A stretch of DNA of 64,000 nucleotides from Amycolatopsis sp. QT-25 (GTDB lineage: Bacteria > Actinomycetota > Actinomycetes > Mycobacteriales > Pseudonocardiaceae), in NCBI RefSeq assembly GCF_029369745.1, contig NZ_CP120210.1:7750001-7814000 (forward strand), in the 5' to 3' direction. The notes below the pieces were generated by a model. It was given only the letters and a program-made list of their open reading frames with translations. It made no database searches and was not told where the DNA came from. Below are positions 8,334-19,851 of this stretch, piece by piece. Each line of letters begins with the position of its first letter. Position 1 is the first letter of the stretch. Both the position numbers and the translations under genes were made by a program.

Positions 8334-9091
8334 CAGGCACCCGCCCTGGCCGGGCTGCCCCAGGCACCCAGGTGGATCATGCGTTCGGCGACGACGTCCG
8401 CCGTCGGCGCGGGCAGGTCGTCCGCGATCCGGCCGTCGGCGAGGAAGATGACGCGGTCGGCGTAGGAGGCGGCCATCGGATCGTGGGTCACCATGATCAC
8501 CGTCTGGCCGGTCGTCCGGACCGAATCGCGCAGCAGCGCGAGGACCTCGGCGGCGGTGCGGGTGTCGAGCGCGCCGGTCGGCTCGTCGGCGAAGACCACC
8601 GCGGGCCGGGTGACCAGCGCCCGCGCGATCGCGACACGCTGCGCCTGCCCGCCGGAGAGTTCGCCGGGAAAGTGCTTGCGGCGGCCGGAAAGCCCGACGC
8701 GGGTGAGCATGTCCTCGACGACGCGGCGGTCCGGCTTGGCACCGGCGAGCTGCTGCGGGAGCGTGACGTTCTGCTCGACGGTCAGCGCCGGAAGCAGGTT
8801 GAAGGCCTGGAAGACGAAACCGACCCGGTCGCGGCGCAGCTTCGTCAGCTTCGTCTCGCTCATCCCGGCCAGCTCCTGCCCGTCGAGGACGACGGACCCC
8901 GACGTCGGCCGGTCCAGCCCGGCCGCGCAGTGCAGGAAGGTGCTCTTGCCCGAACCCGACGGGCCCATCACCGCGGTGAACCCGCCGCGCGGAAAGGCCA
9001 GCGTCACCCCGTCCAGAGCGACGACGCCCTTGCCGTATTCCTTGCGGACGCCGTCGAGCCGGACCGCGTCACCGTTCCACCCAGTGTTCAT
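8333..9091 (-). CDS. ABC transporter ATP-binding protein, MacB/LolD type
   Basis: This 252-residue ATPase carries Walker A GPSGSGKST, signature LSGGQAQRVAIARAL, Walker B VVFADEPTGALD and the H-loop VTHD. The Q-loop region VGFVFQAFNLLPALTVEQN is typical of the MacB/LolD group. It is the first gene of a two-gene operon with the permease downstream and powers that exporter at the inner face of the membrane. A perfect 18-bp palindrome lies about 60 bp upstream of its start and may be a control site. Confidence 0.93.
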   Translation of the reverse strand: MNTGWNGDAVRLDGVRKEYGKGVVALDGVTLAFPRGGFTAVMGPSGSGKSTFLHCAAGLDRPTSGSVVLDGQELAGMSETKLTKLRRDRVGFVFQAFNLLPALTVEQNVTLPQQLAGAKPDRRVVEDMLTRVGLSGRRKHFPGELSGGQAQRVAIARALVTRPAVVFADEPTGALDTRTAAEVLALLRDSVRTTGQTVIMVTHDPMAASYADRVIFLADGRIADDLPAPTADVVAERMIHLGAWGSPARAGA

Positions 9092-9149
9092 GGGGAAAAC
9101 CCTAGGAATCCCAGGTCGGCGGCACCCTGGGGTGAGCGTGCGTCTCCTT

Positions 9150-9167
9150 GGTAGGGCCGGCCCTACC
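9150..9167. promoter_or_regulatory. Perfect 18-bp palindrome before ABC operon
   Basis: GGTAGGGCCGGCCCTACC is fully palindromic and contains the stop codon (TAG) of the PepSY lipoprotein gene at 9163-9165. Its position about 60 bp before the ATPase start suggests an operator for a dimeric regulator. A terminator is less likely because it has no loop or U-tract. Confidence 0.45.
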
Positions 9168-9645
9168 GCACCGCACCGGTCCTGGCGTCGATGTCGACGT
9201 CGTGCTCGACTCCCTTGCCGTCGCGGAGCCCGACCTCCCAGACAAAGGTGCCGTCGGCGGCGTAGTCGACTTCCATCTCGTCGAGGTCACCCGGCTGACG
9301 CTGCTGCGCGGCCTGGAGTGCCTTGACCGCGTCGACACCCGCCTGTTCGACCTTCGCCAAGTCGTCACTCGGTTTCGCGGTCTGTTGCTTGCCGAGGACC
9401 TGGCCACCGTCCGGGCTCACGCGCACCTTGTGTTCCTGCCCGTGCGACGCGACCTTCATCTCCCACCCGTCGTTCGCGGGCTCCACGTCGAACACCCGGC
9501 CATCGGGCAAAGCGCCCGCCGCCGCTTGGATCGCCTTCACCGGCTGGGCTCGGACCGGCCCCGGTACCGCCGGGGCAGGCGCCTCTTCGGTGGAACAGGC
9601 GGCCAGCGTCAGCGCCACCGCGACGACGAGAGGTGATGACTTCAT
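9163..9645 (-). CDS. PepSY-domain lipoprotein
   Basis: This 160-residue protein starts MKSSPLVVAVALTLAAC, a signal peptide with lipobox LAAC, so the mature protein is a lipid-anchored extracytoplasmic protein. Two PepSY-like repeats follow, about residues 32-92 (AIQAAAGALPDGRVFDVE) and 98-160 (VDAVKALQAAQQ, then WEVGLRDGKGVEHDVDID). PepSY proteins often modulate extracellular peptidases or sense envelope conditions. It lies upstream of, and on the same strand as, the ABC exporter pair. Confidence 0.82.
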   Translation of the reverse strand: MKSSPLVVAVALTLAACSTEEAPAPAVPGPVRAQPVKAIQAAAGALPDGRVFDVEPANDGWEMKVASHGQEHKVRVSPDGGQVLGKQQTAKPSDDLAKVEQAGVDAVKALQAAQQRQPGDLDEMEVDYAADGTFVWEVGLRDGKGVEHDVDIDARTGAVR

Positions 9646-9741
9646 GATCCACGCGTACCCGCCCGGCATGGGCTCGAACCGTCTTCCGCGGGATGGCCGG
9701 CCGGGGCCCGGTGAAGGGGCGGAGCGGCCGCCGCCGATGTC

Positions 9742-10509
9742 CTAAGTGCGGCCCTTGCCGCCGAAACCGCCGCCGAGCTTCCGCAGCACCGCGCGCGGCA
9801 GCAGCCCGCCGACCGCGACGAGTGCCTTGTACTGCAGGCTCGGCACCGAGATCACCTTGCCGCGCCGAAGATCCGCGAGCGCCTCGGCCACGACCTGGTC
9901 CACACCGAGCCAGAACGCCTTCGGTCCGGGTTTGGCCAGTCCGGCCCGCTCGTGGAATTCCGTGGCGGTGAACCCGGGGCAGAGCGCCATCATCCGGACG
10001 TTCTTCGGCAGCGAGGCGGCGATGCCCTCGGTGAACGAGGTGACCCAGTTCTTGCTGGCCGTGTACGTCGAACCGCGGCCGCTGAAGAATCCGGCGACCG
10101 AACTGACGTTGATGATCGCGCCCTCGCCGCGGTCGATCATCCCCGGCAGCGCCGCGCGGGTGAGCCGCAGGACGGCGGTGACGTTGACGTCGAGCTGACG
10201 TTGCAGCGCGTCCGGCGGAATGGTCCAGAAATCGCCGTTGAGTCCGAAGCCCGCGTTGTTCACCAGGAGCTCCACCGGCTCTTCGGCCAGCCGCGACTCG
10301 ACCAGCGCCCGTCCGTCCACTTCGGACAGATCGGCGGGCAGGACGACGACGTCGACGCCGTGCGCCTCGATCAGTTCCGCGGCGAAGGCCTCCAGCCGGT
10401 CGACGTCGCGGGCGACGAGCACGAGGTCGTACGCCTCGGCGGCGAGCCTGCGCGCGAACTGCGCGCCGATGCCGGCGGTGGCGCCGGTGATCAGTGCGGT
10501 CTGTGTCAT
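9742..10509 (-). CDS. Short-chain dehydrogenase/reductase
   Basis: A 255-residue classical SDR with the NAD(P) motif TGATAGIG (residues 9-16), NNAG (84-87), catalytic serine in INVSSVAG and the YxxxK pair Y149/K153 (STYTASK). These enzymes oxidise or reduce alcohols and ketones, and the substrate is not evident. It is transcribed alone, divergently from the secreted protein at 10629. Confidence 0.88.
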   Translation of the reverse strand: MTQTALITGATAGIGAQFARRLAAEAYDLVLVARDVDRLEAFAAELIEAHGVDVVVLPADLSEVDGRALVESRLAEEPVELLVNNAGFGLNGDFWTIPPDALQRQLDVNVTAVLRLTRAALPGMIDRGEGAIINVSSVAGFFSGRGSTYTASKNWVTSFTEGIAASLPKNVRMMALCPGFTATEFHERAGLAKPGPKAFWLGVDQVVAEALADLRRGKVISVPSLQYKALVAVGGLLPRAVLRKLGGGFGGKGRT

Positions 10510-10628
10510 GGCGCCGAACCTACTCCTCGGTCGGTTCGGGGAGAGTGGCTGGAGGGGCGAGTGTGGGGGTCACCCACCGTGGGGAATTCACGTGCGACCG
10601 CGCAAGCCGGGCAGTATCGTGCGGCCTC

Positions 10629-11762
10629 ATGGGGAAGCACAGCAGGCGCAAGCCGAGCTACCTGCCCAAGGTCGCGGCCGGCGCGGCGCCGCTGGCGTTG
10701 TTGTTCACCGGACCGGCCGGCGCACTCGCCGCCCAGCCCGATCCGTCGATCCCGCTTCCTTTCGATCACCAGCGCGAAGGCACTCTCGATCGCGGTGTCG
10801 GCTTCACCAGCGAAGGCGACACATCCGTCTTTCGCGGTTTCTTGACCACCACCGAGCGGAATTTCTTCAGCAAGGACGCCGGTGACCTGAAGGTCGTCGC
10901 GGACGTCCGCCGGTCGGTGAGCGAGACCGTCGAGACGCGCGAAGGTGTCACGGCCCGTCCGGACAAGGTCGGCGTGCTCGCCGCGGCGAAGACCACCGAA
11001 GCCGTCAAGAAAGGCCAGCGGGAAGCGGTGAGGTTCGACCGCCACGGCGGTGTCGTCGCCGGGAACGAACTCGAACTCGAACGGACCGGTACCCGGCTGA
11101 CCGAGGCCACGCTCGATCCGCGCACCGGTGTTCCCACTCTCATTTCCGAGGACAGCCGCGGCCTCCGCGTGGCCGAGGGGACCTATCACGCCGTCCGCCC
11201 GCTGCCCGGGGTCGGCGTGATCAACGAGACGGAGCAGCACCTCGGCGGCGGCCCCGACCGGGCCCTGCGGCTCGACGGCGGTTTCTCCGGCGACCTCGGC
11301 GGCGTGCTGGCGGCAGGCCGGTCGTCCGGGCACGCCGTGGACGTCGGCGAACTCGCCGCCGTGGGGACGACTTCGGCCCAGCACGGCGACGGCCGGGTCA
11401 AGGGTCTGCTGCCGCTGGACGTCGGCTCCGGCACCGGCTTCGGCCAGGAACACGCGCTCGGCGGCACCATCGGCTCGTCGTCCGGGCTGGTGACCACCGG
11501 GCAGGACATGCGGCTGGCGCAGCACGGCGCCGGGTTCACCGGGGCCGGTTCCCACCGGACCAGCGGCGACCTCGGTATCGGTGACGTGGCGTCCGCCCGC
11601 GGCACCACGACGACGACCTCGCACGGGGTCCTGCCGACCACCGATTTCACTCGGGCGGGGCGGGTGACGCAGTCCGGGACGCTGGAGCTGACCGTGTTCG
11701 GTCGGTCGTGGCGCACCGGCGCGACGGCCGGGGCGCTCCCTTGCGAACTCGAGCGTTTCTGA
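10629..11762 (+). CDS. Secreted protein of unknown function
   Basis: This 377-residue protein begins with a basic MGKHSRRK and a hydrophobic stretch ending AGALAAQP, a likely Sec signal peptide cleaved near residue 35. The remainder is hydrophilic with Gly/Thr/Ser-rich stretches and a TTTTTTS run, and I see no known domain or catalytic motif. The ATG at 10629 is preferred because the signal peptide begins there. It is probably exported. The promoter region is shared with the divergent SDR gene. Confidence 0.7.
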   Translation: MGKHSRRKPSYLPKVAAGAAPLALLFTGPAGALAAQPDPSIPLPFDHQREGTLDRGVGFTSEGDTSVFRGFLTTTERNFFSKDAGDLKVVADVRRSVSETVETREGVTARPDKVGVLAAAKTTEAVKKGQREAVRFDRHGGVVAGNELELERTGTRLTEATLDPRTGVPTLISEDSRGLRVAEGTYHAVRPLPGVGVINETEQHLGGGPDRALRLDGGFSGDLGGVLAAGRSSGHAVDVGELAAVGTTSAQHGDGRVKGLLPLDVGSGTGFGQEHALGGTIGSSSGLVTTGQDMRLAQHGAGFTGAGSHRTSGDLGIGDVASARGTTTTTSHGVLPTTDFTRAGRVTQSGTLELTVFGRSWRTGATAGALPCELERF

Positions 11763-11850
11763 CGCGGCAGTCCGCTCGCCCGGCTCCCGACGTCGCGGAA
11801 GATGCTTTCGCGACACGGCACTCCGGCCCGAGCAGACCGGGCGTGGCCGG

Positions 11851-12561
11851 CTAAGCCTGCGGCTCGACGTCGCCTGCGGCCTCGGCCTGCCAGTGGCGGG
11901 CCGGGGTCGAAGCGTTGTCGTACTCCTCGTCGAACGGGTCCACGATGTCGGCGATCTCGCCGAGGTCGCGCAGCAGCCGCTCGAGCCGAGACGGCCCGGC
12001 GTTCGGGGCGACGCTCGCGAGCACCCACTCGTTCTCCAGCCACGCCACGCCGACGTCGCCGCCGAGCGAGTCCGCCGCGTCCACGAGATCCTGCGTGATC
12101 ACCTTGCGGGCGCCTTCGGAGTCGTCCGCGAAGGCATAACGCTGGCCGATCGGGCCGAGCATCTCGGGCATGCCCTGGCGCTGGAACGGCACACTGGACA
12201 GCCACATCTCCAGCGGCACCTCGTGCACGCGGTTGCACCGGACGGCGACCACGACCGCCGGGATCTGGCCCTCGGTCTCGATGTCGAAGATGAAGACGGG
12301 TCGCCGCCCGTCGGAGGTGAAGGTGGACCCGGCCACGACGTTGACCGCCAGCTGCGCGCCGAAGTACCCGATCGCGCCGTTGGACCACTGCCGCGGCAAT
12401 CGTTCGTCCTCTTCGGCGAACTGCCAGCCGCGCAGCTCGGCCCAGCGCATTCGCTCACGATTGCGCGAACCCTCCTTCGCCCGGTCGGCCGCGAGCAGCG
12501 CCAGCCCCGCCACCAAGGCGACGGCGGCGATGACGAACCAGATCCACGCCGGAATACCCAC
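11851..12561 (-). CDS. Membrane-anchored protein of unknown function
   Basis: This 236-residue protein has one N-terminal transmembrane segment (IPAWIWFVIAAVALVAGLAL, residues about 3-22) followed by a cytoplasmic-type domain. Conserved-looking stretches include RWAELRGWQFAEEDERLP and PVFIFDIETEG. The GTG at 12561 is chosen because it places the membrane helix at the N-terminus; earlier in-frame codons are unlikely. It appears single-gene. I do not recognise the family. Confidence 0.65.
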   Translation of the reverse strand: MGIPAWIWFVIAAVALVAGLALLAADRAKEGSRNRERMRWAELRGWQFAEEDERLPRQWSNGAIGYFGAQLAVNVVAGSTFTSDGRRPVFIFDIETEGQIPAVVVAVRCNRVHEVPLEMWLSSVPFQRQGMPEMLGPIGQRYAFADDSEGARKVITQDLVDAADSLGGDVGVAWLENEWVLASVAPNAGPSRLERLLRDLGEIADIVDPFDEEYDNASTPARHWQAEAAGDVEPQA

Positions 12562-12682
12562 GACGGTCAGGGTATCCCCCTGCCCACACCGGAGGTGATC
12601 GCCGGGCGCCGTGTCGCGCCACCCCTTTCGGTACCACACCACGGAAGGCGGGCGGAAACGTCGACAAATCGCCGTGTCGCCA

Positions 12683-12730
12683 ATGCCGGGAACGGCCCGT
12701 CCCCGGCGAGGGACGGGCCGTTCCCGGCAT
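12683..12730. terminator. Long perfect hairpin 3' of clpB
   Basis: A 21-bp perfect stem (12683-12703 with 12710-12730, core GGGAACGGCCCGTCCC) has a six-base loop. It lies 22 bp past the clpB stop and beyond the promoter side of the 11851 gene. No U-tract is visible, so a GC-stem actinobacterial terminator or REP-type element is inferred. A related hairpin is at 55191. Confidence 0.6.
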
Positions 12731-12751
12731 GGGGCGCAGGTGACGCCCGCG

Positions 12752-15349
<2,598 letters not shown>

Positions 15350-15405
15350 CCCTCACCTCGTACTAGGTCCTGCGAAAGTCTGTCGACCGGTACAACGTCA
15401 GAAAA

Positions 15406-15426
15406 GTTGAGTCTGTTCCGCTCAAC
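15406..15426. promoter_or_regulatory. HAIR element (HspR operator) of clpB
   Basis: GTTGAGT-N7-GCTCAAC closely matches the HspR-associated inverted repeat CTTGAGT-N7-ACTCAAG. It sits 57-77 bp before the clpB start, and its right arm overlaps the stop codon of the upstream MFS gene (15422-15424). Confidence 0.85.
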
Positions 15427-16624
15427 TTGGAAAAGTTCGGCCTCCGGTCGGCGAGACGGCCTCGGCGGGCAGCCGCGGGCCCACCCGGCCGAGGCCGACG
15501 ACGGCCGTGCAGGCACACGCGGCCACGAGCACCCACGGGATCCAGACTGCCACGGAGAACAGCGCGACGACGGCCGGAGCGATCACCGCGGCGAGTGTGA
15601 ACGCGTACTGGAAGGCCGCCAGATACCGGCCTCGCGCCTCAGGCGGTGCCGCGGCTTCGGCCAGCGCCCCGGATCGCGGACCAAACGCGAGATCCCCGGC
15701 GGCCAGCACGAGGGTCGCGCCGAGCAGGTAAACCGGCTGGAGGACCTTCGGCACGAACACCACCAGGAGGCACGCCAGGCACCACACCGCGAACAACGCC
15801 GAGCCCGCGCGCATCGCGGCGATCCGGGTCAGCCCGCGGGTGAGCCGCAATCCGACGACTCCACCCAGACTGGTGACGACGGTGAGCAGCGCGATGATCG
15901 CGCCGGGAAGCCAATCCGGTCCTTGCAAGGCGTTGAAGACGTACACCGGCATCCCGACGAGGAAGAAGTCCATCGTGAGCGCGAAAAGCCCGCTGAACAC
16001 GATGAGGGCCAGGTACGGGCGGTTCCGCCACACCCGCGCGGGCGCCGAGAGCCGCGGCAGGTGCCGCGGGACCGGCGCGACCACCGTCGAGAGGATGGCC
16101 GCGGCGACGACGAAGGTGGCGACGTCGACCATCACGGCGACGTACAGGCCTTCCCGTTCCGCCCACACCAGAAGTCCGGCGGCCGCGAGCCCGCCCAGCC
16201 CGAAGCCCGCGGAGCGGACCATCGCGGCTTCGGCGAACGGCCGGTCCTTCGGCCCTTCGCCCGCGACGTCGGCGATGAGCGAGAACTGGGAGCTGTAGAA
16301 CAGCTGCTGCCCGGCCGCGAGCATGACGGACGCGCCGACGACCCCGGCGAAACCGTCGGCCAGCAGGAAAGCGCTCGCGCCGGCGGCCTGCAGGACGTGG
16401 GAGCAGATCATCACCGTCCGCGGGCCGATCAGATCGACGAGGCTTCCGGCGAGCACGGGGACGAGCAGACCGGCGAACGCGCCGAGAGTGACCGCGGCCC
16501 CCGCTTGGGCGAGGGGCAGGCCCACCACCCGGATGACGAAGACCAGCGCGAGCGGAAGGAACAGTCCCGAGCCGAAGTTGTCGATTCCCAAGGCGACCAG
16601 CAACGCGACCCTGCTTCGCACCAC
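15422..16624 (-). CDS. Major facilitator superfamily transporter
   Basis: This roughly 400-residue protein has about twelve hydrophobic segments and an MFS layout, with LVDLIGPRTVMI in the loop after helices 2/3. It is probably a drug or metabolite efflux permease. The start is uncertain: GTG codons at 16624 and 16621 and a TTG at 16654 are in frame without a clear ribosome-binding site. It lies 3' of, and on the same strand as, the MarR regulator, so regulator and pump may be cotranscribed. Its stop codon is inside the clpB HAIR element. Confidence 0.85.
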   Translation of the reverse strand: MVRSRVALLVALGIDNFGSGLFLPLALVFVIRVVGLPLAQAGAAVTLGAFAGLLVPVLAGSLVDLIGPRTVMICSHVLQAAGASAFLLADGFAGVVGASVMLAAGQQLFYSSQFSLIADVAGEGPKDRPFAEAAMVRSAGFGLGGLAAAGLLVWAEREGLYVAVMVDVATFVVAAAILSTVVAPVPRHLPRLSAPARVWRNRPYLALIVFSGLFALTMDFFLVGMPVYVFNALQGPDWLPGAIIALLTVVTSLGGVVGLRLTRGLTRIAAMRAGSALFAVWCLACLLVVFVPKVLQPVYLLGATLVLAAGDLAFGPRSGALAEAAAPPEARGRYLAAFQYAFTLAAVIAPAVVALFSVAVWIPWVLVAACACTAVVGLGRVGPRLPAEAVSPTGGRTFPS

Positions 16625-16696
16625 ATCGACGCTACCGGCGTGACAGCCAGGCAAAAGGTCCGTTCAGTCAAGACCGGCGGGTAGTAACGGATCCGC

Positions 16697-17161
16697 TCAA
16701 ACGTCGCACGTCTGCGTCGACAAGGCGGCGCGAAGGTCGGCGTTCATCTCGGCCAGGCGAGTGGTCAGGCCGAGGATCTTTTCGTCGCCCCAGTCACCGA
16801 GCGCACGCTCCATGAAGGCCAGATAGCCGGCCCGCCTGCGGCCCAGTTCCACGCGCCCGCGTTCGGAGATGCTGATGATCGACGCGCGGCCGTCTTCGGG
16901 AGCGGGACGGCGGTCGACCATTCCCGCCGCGGACAACTGGGAGATTTGACGGCTTACCACCGAAAGGTCCACAAAGCGTCTTTTGGCCAGTTCCGAAGGA
17001 CGTGCCTCACCGTACTTCGCCAGGTCCGACAACAGCATCGCCGCGGCCGGATGCAGCCCGGGCTCGTCCTGCCAGGCCTGCATGATCCAGGCGTGCTGCA
17101 ACTGGGAGGCGGCCTTCAACTCACGCATCAATTCGACCCTGGCGTCTTCGGCGGAGCTCAT
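16697..17161 (-). CDS. MarR-family transcriptional regulator
   Basis: This 154-residue protein has the MarR winged helix: ARPSELAKRRFVDLSVVSRQ (recognition helix region, about residues 55-75) and the wing AAGMVDRRPAPEDGRASII. MarR proteins are dimeric repressors of efflux or stress genes. The ATG at 17161 follows a good GGGAGG-type site. A perfect 13-bp palindrome lies 18-30 bp upstream, suggesting autoregulation and control of the MFS gene downstream. Confidence 0.88.
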   Translation of the reverse strand: MSSAEDARVELMRELKAASQLQHAWIMQAWQDEPGLHPAAAMLLSDLAKYGEARPSELAKRRFVDLSVVSRQISQLSAAGMVDRRPAPEDGRASIISISERGRVELGRRRAGYLAFMERALGDWGDEKILGLTTRLAEMNADLRAALSTQTCDV

Positions 17162-17178
17162 CGGTGCCTCCCGGTTAC

Positions 17179-17191
17179 TTGTACAGTACAA
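17179..17191. promoter_or_regulatory. Candidate MarR operator
   Basis: TTGTACAGTACAA is perfectly symmetrical about its central A and lies immediately upstream of the MarR-family start. MarR operators are typically short AT-flanked palindromes in this position. It could also influence the divergent flavohemoglobin-like gene 240 bp away. Confidence 0.6.
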
Positions 17192-17428
17192 CCTTATTCG
17201 GCGACACTGCACAGGACAACTGTTCACCTCGTGAGATCTCCCACTGCGGCCGGTGTCGAGTACACCCGTCCGGAGCAATGATGCGGGCAAAAGGGCTCTC
17301 GGCAGCTAGTCTCGCGAGCGAGCCGGAACCAGCCGACCGGCCGAAAGCCATTGCCCGGAGAGGTGAATGATCCGTGAATTCTTCTCCGGCGGATCCTCGT
17401 TCGTGAACCTGGGGACCTGTCTTCCGGT

Positions 17429-18634
17429 ATGCGCTTCCCGATCAGCGACTCCCAGCCCGTGACGGCCGACGCGGTCAGTCCGGTGCCGCGTTCCTCGGCA
17501 CCGAGGGAAGCCCCGCCCGCGGTCACCGCGATGGTGCGGCTCATCCGGGACACCTGGGCGAAGTCGGAGCCCTTCATCCCGGAGATCTCCCAGTTCTTCT
17601 ACGGGATGCTGTTCACCCTCGCGCCCGCCACCCGCGACTTCTTCCCGATCAACATGGAGGTCCAGCGCGGCAGGCTGGTACGCGCGCTGGTCCACATCGT
17701 GCAGATGGTCGACCGGCCCGACGACCTCGTGCCGTTCCTGACCCAGCTTGGCCGCGACCACCGCAAGTTCGGCGTCATCCCCCGGCATTACGAGGCCGTC
17801 GGCACCGCACTGCTCGCCTCGCTCAAGAACCACCTCGGTCCGGACTGGACACCGGAGGTCGAACGGGCCTGGGCCGAGGCGTTCACCATCGTCGCCCGCG
17901 CGATGCAGGAAGCCGCCGCGGCCGATGTCAACCCGGCGTCCTGGTCGGCCACCGTGCTCGAACACCGGCGGCTCACCTGGGATCTCGCCCTGGTCCGCGT
18001 CCAGCCCGAATTCCCGGTGCCGTACCAGCCCGGCCAGTACATGAGCGTCGAAGTCCCGCAGCGGCCGAGGCTCTGGCGCTATCTGTCGCCGGCGAACGCG
18101 CCGCGCGAAGACGGCGGCATCGAGTTCCATGTGCGCGCGGTCGACGGGGGCTGGGTGTCCCGCGCGATCGTGAGCCACACGCAGCCGGGCGACCTCTGGC
18201 GGCTCGGACCGCCGCTCGGCAGGCTTTCAGTCGACCGCACCGAGGGCCGCGACGTCCTGATGATCGCGGGCGGCACCGGCATCGCACCGCTGCGCGCCAT
18301 TCTGGACGACCTCGCGCAATGGGGCGAGAACCCGAGGGTCCAGTTGTTCTACGGCGGACCGTCGCGTGAGGACCTCTACGACCTCGACGAGTTGCGCGCC
18401 CTCGCGGCCACCAATCCCTGGCTCACCGTGACGCCGGTGGTCGAGCACGGCGAGGAAGCCCCGGGTTGCGTACAGGGCACACTCGCGGAAGCCGTCACCC
18501 AGAACGGATCCTGGCCAGGACACCGCATCCTCGTCGCCGGTTCGCCCGCGATGATCCGGGCGACGGTCTCCCGGATGCTGGTCGCGGGCAGCGCGCTCGA
18601 CCAGATCGCGTACGACCCCTTCACCATCGACTGA
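17429..18634 (+). CDS. Flavohemoglobin-like protein 1 (globin-FAD-NAD)
   Basis: This 401-residue protein joins a globin domain (about residues 35-165) to a ferredoxin-reductase module. Heme-pocket residues are present: B10-type Y58 (FFYGMLF), proximal H111 (GRDHRKF) and Y121. The FAD domain has PYQPGQYMSVEVP, but the usual RxYS motif is WRYLSPA. The NAD domain has AGGTGIAPLRAIL. The C-terminus (YDPFTID) differs from classical Hmp. These departures resemble type II actinobacterial flavohemoglobins, for some of which NO dioxygenase activity is doubtful. A close paralogue follows beyond an IS. Confidence 0.85.
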   Translation: MRFPISDSQPVTADAVSPVPRSSAPREAPPAVTAMVRLIRDTWAKSEPFIPEISQFFYGMLFTLAPATRDFFPINMEVQRGRLVRALVHIVQMVDRPDDLVPFLTQLGRDHRKFGVIPRHYEAVGTALLASLKNHLGPDWTPEVERAWAEAFTIVARAMQEAAAADVNPASWSATVLEHRRLTWDLALVRVQPEFPVPYQPGQYMSVEVPQRPRLWRYLSPANAPREDGGIEFHVRAVDGGWVSRAIVSHTQPGDLWRLGPPLGRLSVDRTEGRDVLMIAGGTGIAPLRAILDDLAQWGENPRVQLFYGGPSREDLYDLDELRALAATNPWLTVTPVVEHGEEAPGCVQGTLAEAVTQNGSWPGHRILVAGSPAMIRATVSRMLVAGSALDQIAYDPFTID

Positions 18635-18795
18635 GCGATTCCACAATGGTGGGTCAGTCACCGGATTCGTGTCGTTACGCGACCCGGTGAGCACGGAGAA
18701 GAAGCCACCCGATCGGCGGATCACGCCGTCCCGCCGAACTGGCGAAAACCACCGGTGAACAAGGAAAGCGCGGCCCGCTTGATCACCTTTACTTA

Positions 18796-19671
18796 GAGCG
18801 TGTCTTACGTGGTGAGCTTTCGGAGTTTCTTGTGGCAGGTGAGGGCGGCTCCGAGGGTAAGGAAGGCGAGGAAGTGTTCGGCTTTGCGTTCGTAGCGCAG
18901 GGTGAGGCGGCGGTATCCGGTGAGCCAGGCCATGGTTCGCTCGATCACCCAGCGGTGTTTGCCGAGTTTGTCCGCGGATTCGATGCCTTTGCGGGCGATG
19001 CGGACTGTGATGCCGCGGTCGCGGACCCAGTGTCGGAGCGCGGGCTGGTCGTAGGCCTTGTCGGCGTGCAGCTTGGCGGGCTTGCGGCGTCGCGGGCCTC
19101 GGTGGGACTTGACCGCGGGGATCGCCATCACCAGGGGTTTGAGCGCGAGCGAGTCGTGGGTGTTCGCGGCGGAGATCGCGATCGTGAGCGGCAGGCCGGC
19201 ACGGTCGGACAGGACGTGGATTTTCGAGCCGGGTTTACCTCGGTCGACCGGGCTGGGGCCGGTCAGAGATCCCCCTTTTTCGCGCGGACGGAGGCGCCGT
19301 CCACGATCGCACGACTCCAGTCGAGCAAGCCCCGGCTGCCCAGTTCGTCAAGCAGTACACGATGGAGCTCGCGCCATAGCCCGGCCTCTGTCCATTGCGC
19401 GAACCGGCGGTGCGCGGTCTGGAAGGGCACGCCGAACGACGGCGGCAGATCCCGCCAAGCACATCCGCTGGTCAGCACGTACACGATCGCCGTGAACACC
19501 TGCCGCGGATCCAACGGCGCGGTCCCACCACCCTGCGGACGCGGTGTGAACGCGGGGATCAACGGCTTCACCAGTTCCCACAGCTCATCCGGCACAAGAC
19601 GCAAAGACAACCGATCAACCACGACCAAGATCATGGCGCATCAGCCACCGGTCGCCACGTAAGACACGCTC
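18796..19671 (-). mobile_element. Complete IS5-family insertion sequence (IS1031-like)
   Basis: The element is 876 bp with perfect 17-bp terminal inverted repeats (GAGCGTGTCTTACGTGG at 18796-18812 and its complement at 19655-19671). It is flanked by a 3-bp target duplication TTA (18793-18795 and 19672-19674). TIRs, TSD of TNA type and a frameshifted DDE transposase fit the IS1031-like group of IS5. It sits between two paralogous flavohemoglobin-like genes, 177 bp before the second start. Everything appears intact, so it may be active. Confidence 0.93.
18805..19634 (-). CDS. IS5-family DDE transposase, made by -1 frameshift
   Basis: Frame one (19634 to 19263) holds the N-terminal part ending IVDGASVRAKKGDL. 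A -1 slip on A5G5 (19271-19280 on the minus strand) continues as GGSLTGPSPVDRGKPGSKIH and ends at 18805, giving 276 residues. The DDE triad is then complete: D in IVDGAS, D in HADKAYD and E in RWVIERTMAW. Programmed frameshifting is established for many IS5 relatives. No other lesion is visible, so the transposase is probably functional. Confidence 0.88.
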
Positions 19672-19851
19672 TTAGTGCCAGACGGGGTTGACGGCGCGTA
19701 TATCGTTTGCTCCGTTCGGGCGGGAACCACCCATTCGCGGATCCTTTTGCGACTTTCGGGCATACAGTCGGGAACCCTCGGGGGAAACACGGCCAAGCTG
19801 ACATCGGGTCTGGAAAATATGCCCGATCCGACTGGAGAAAATCGTCCACCC

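Noticed and set aside
5781..8465. An 894-codon open frame opposite the FtsX permease
   Set aside because: Same artefact: His/Arg/Gly-rich, no recognisable motif, while the minus strand encodes a complete permease.
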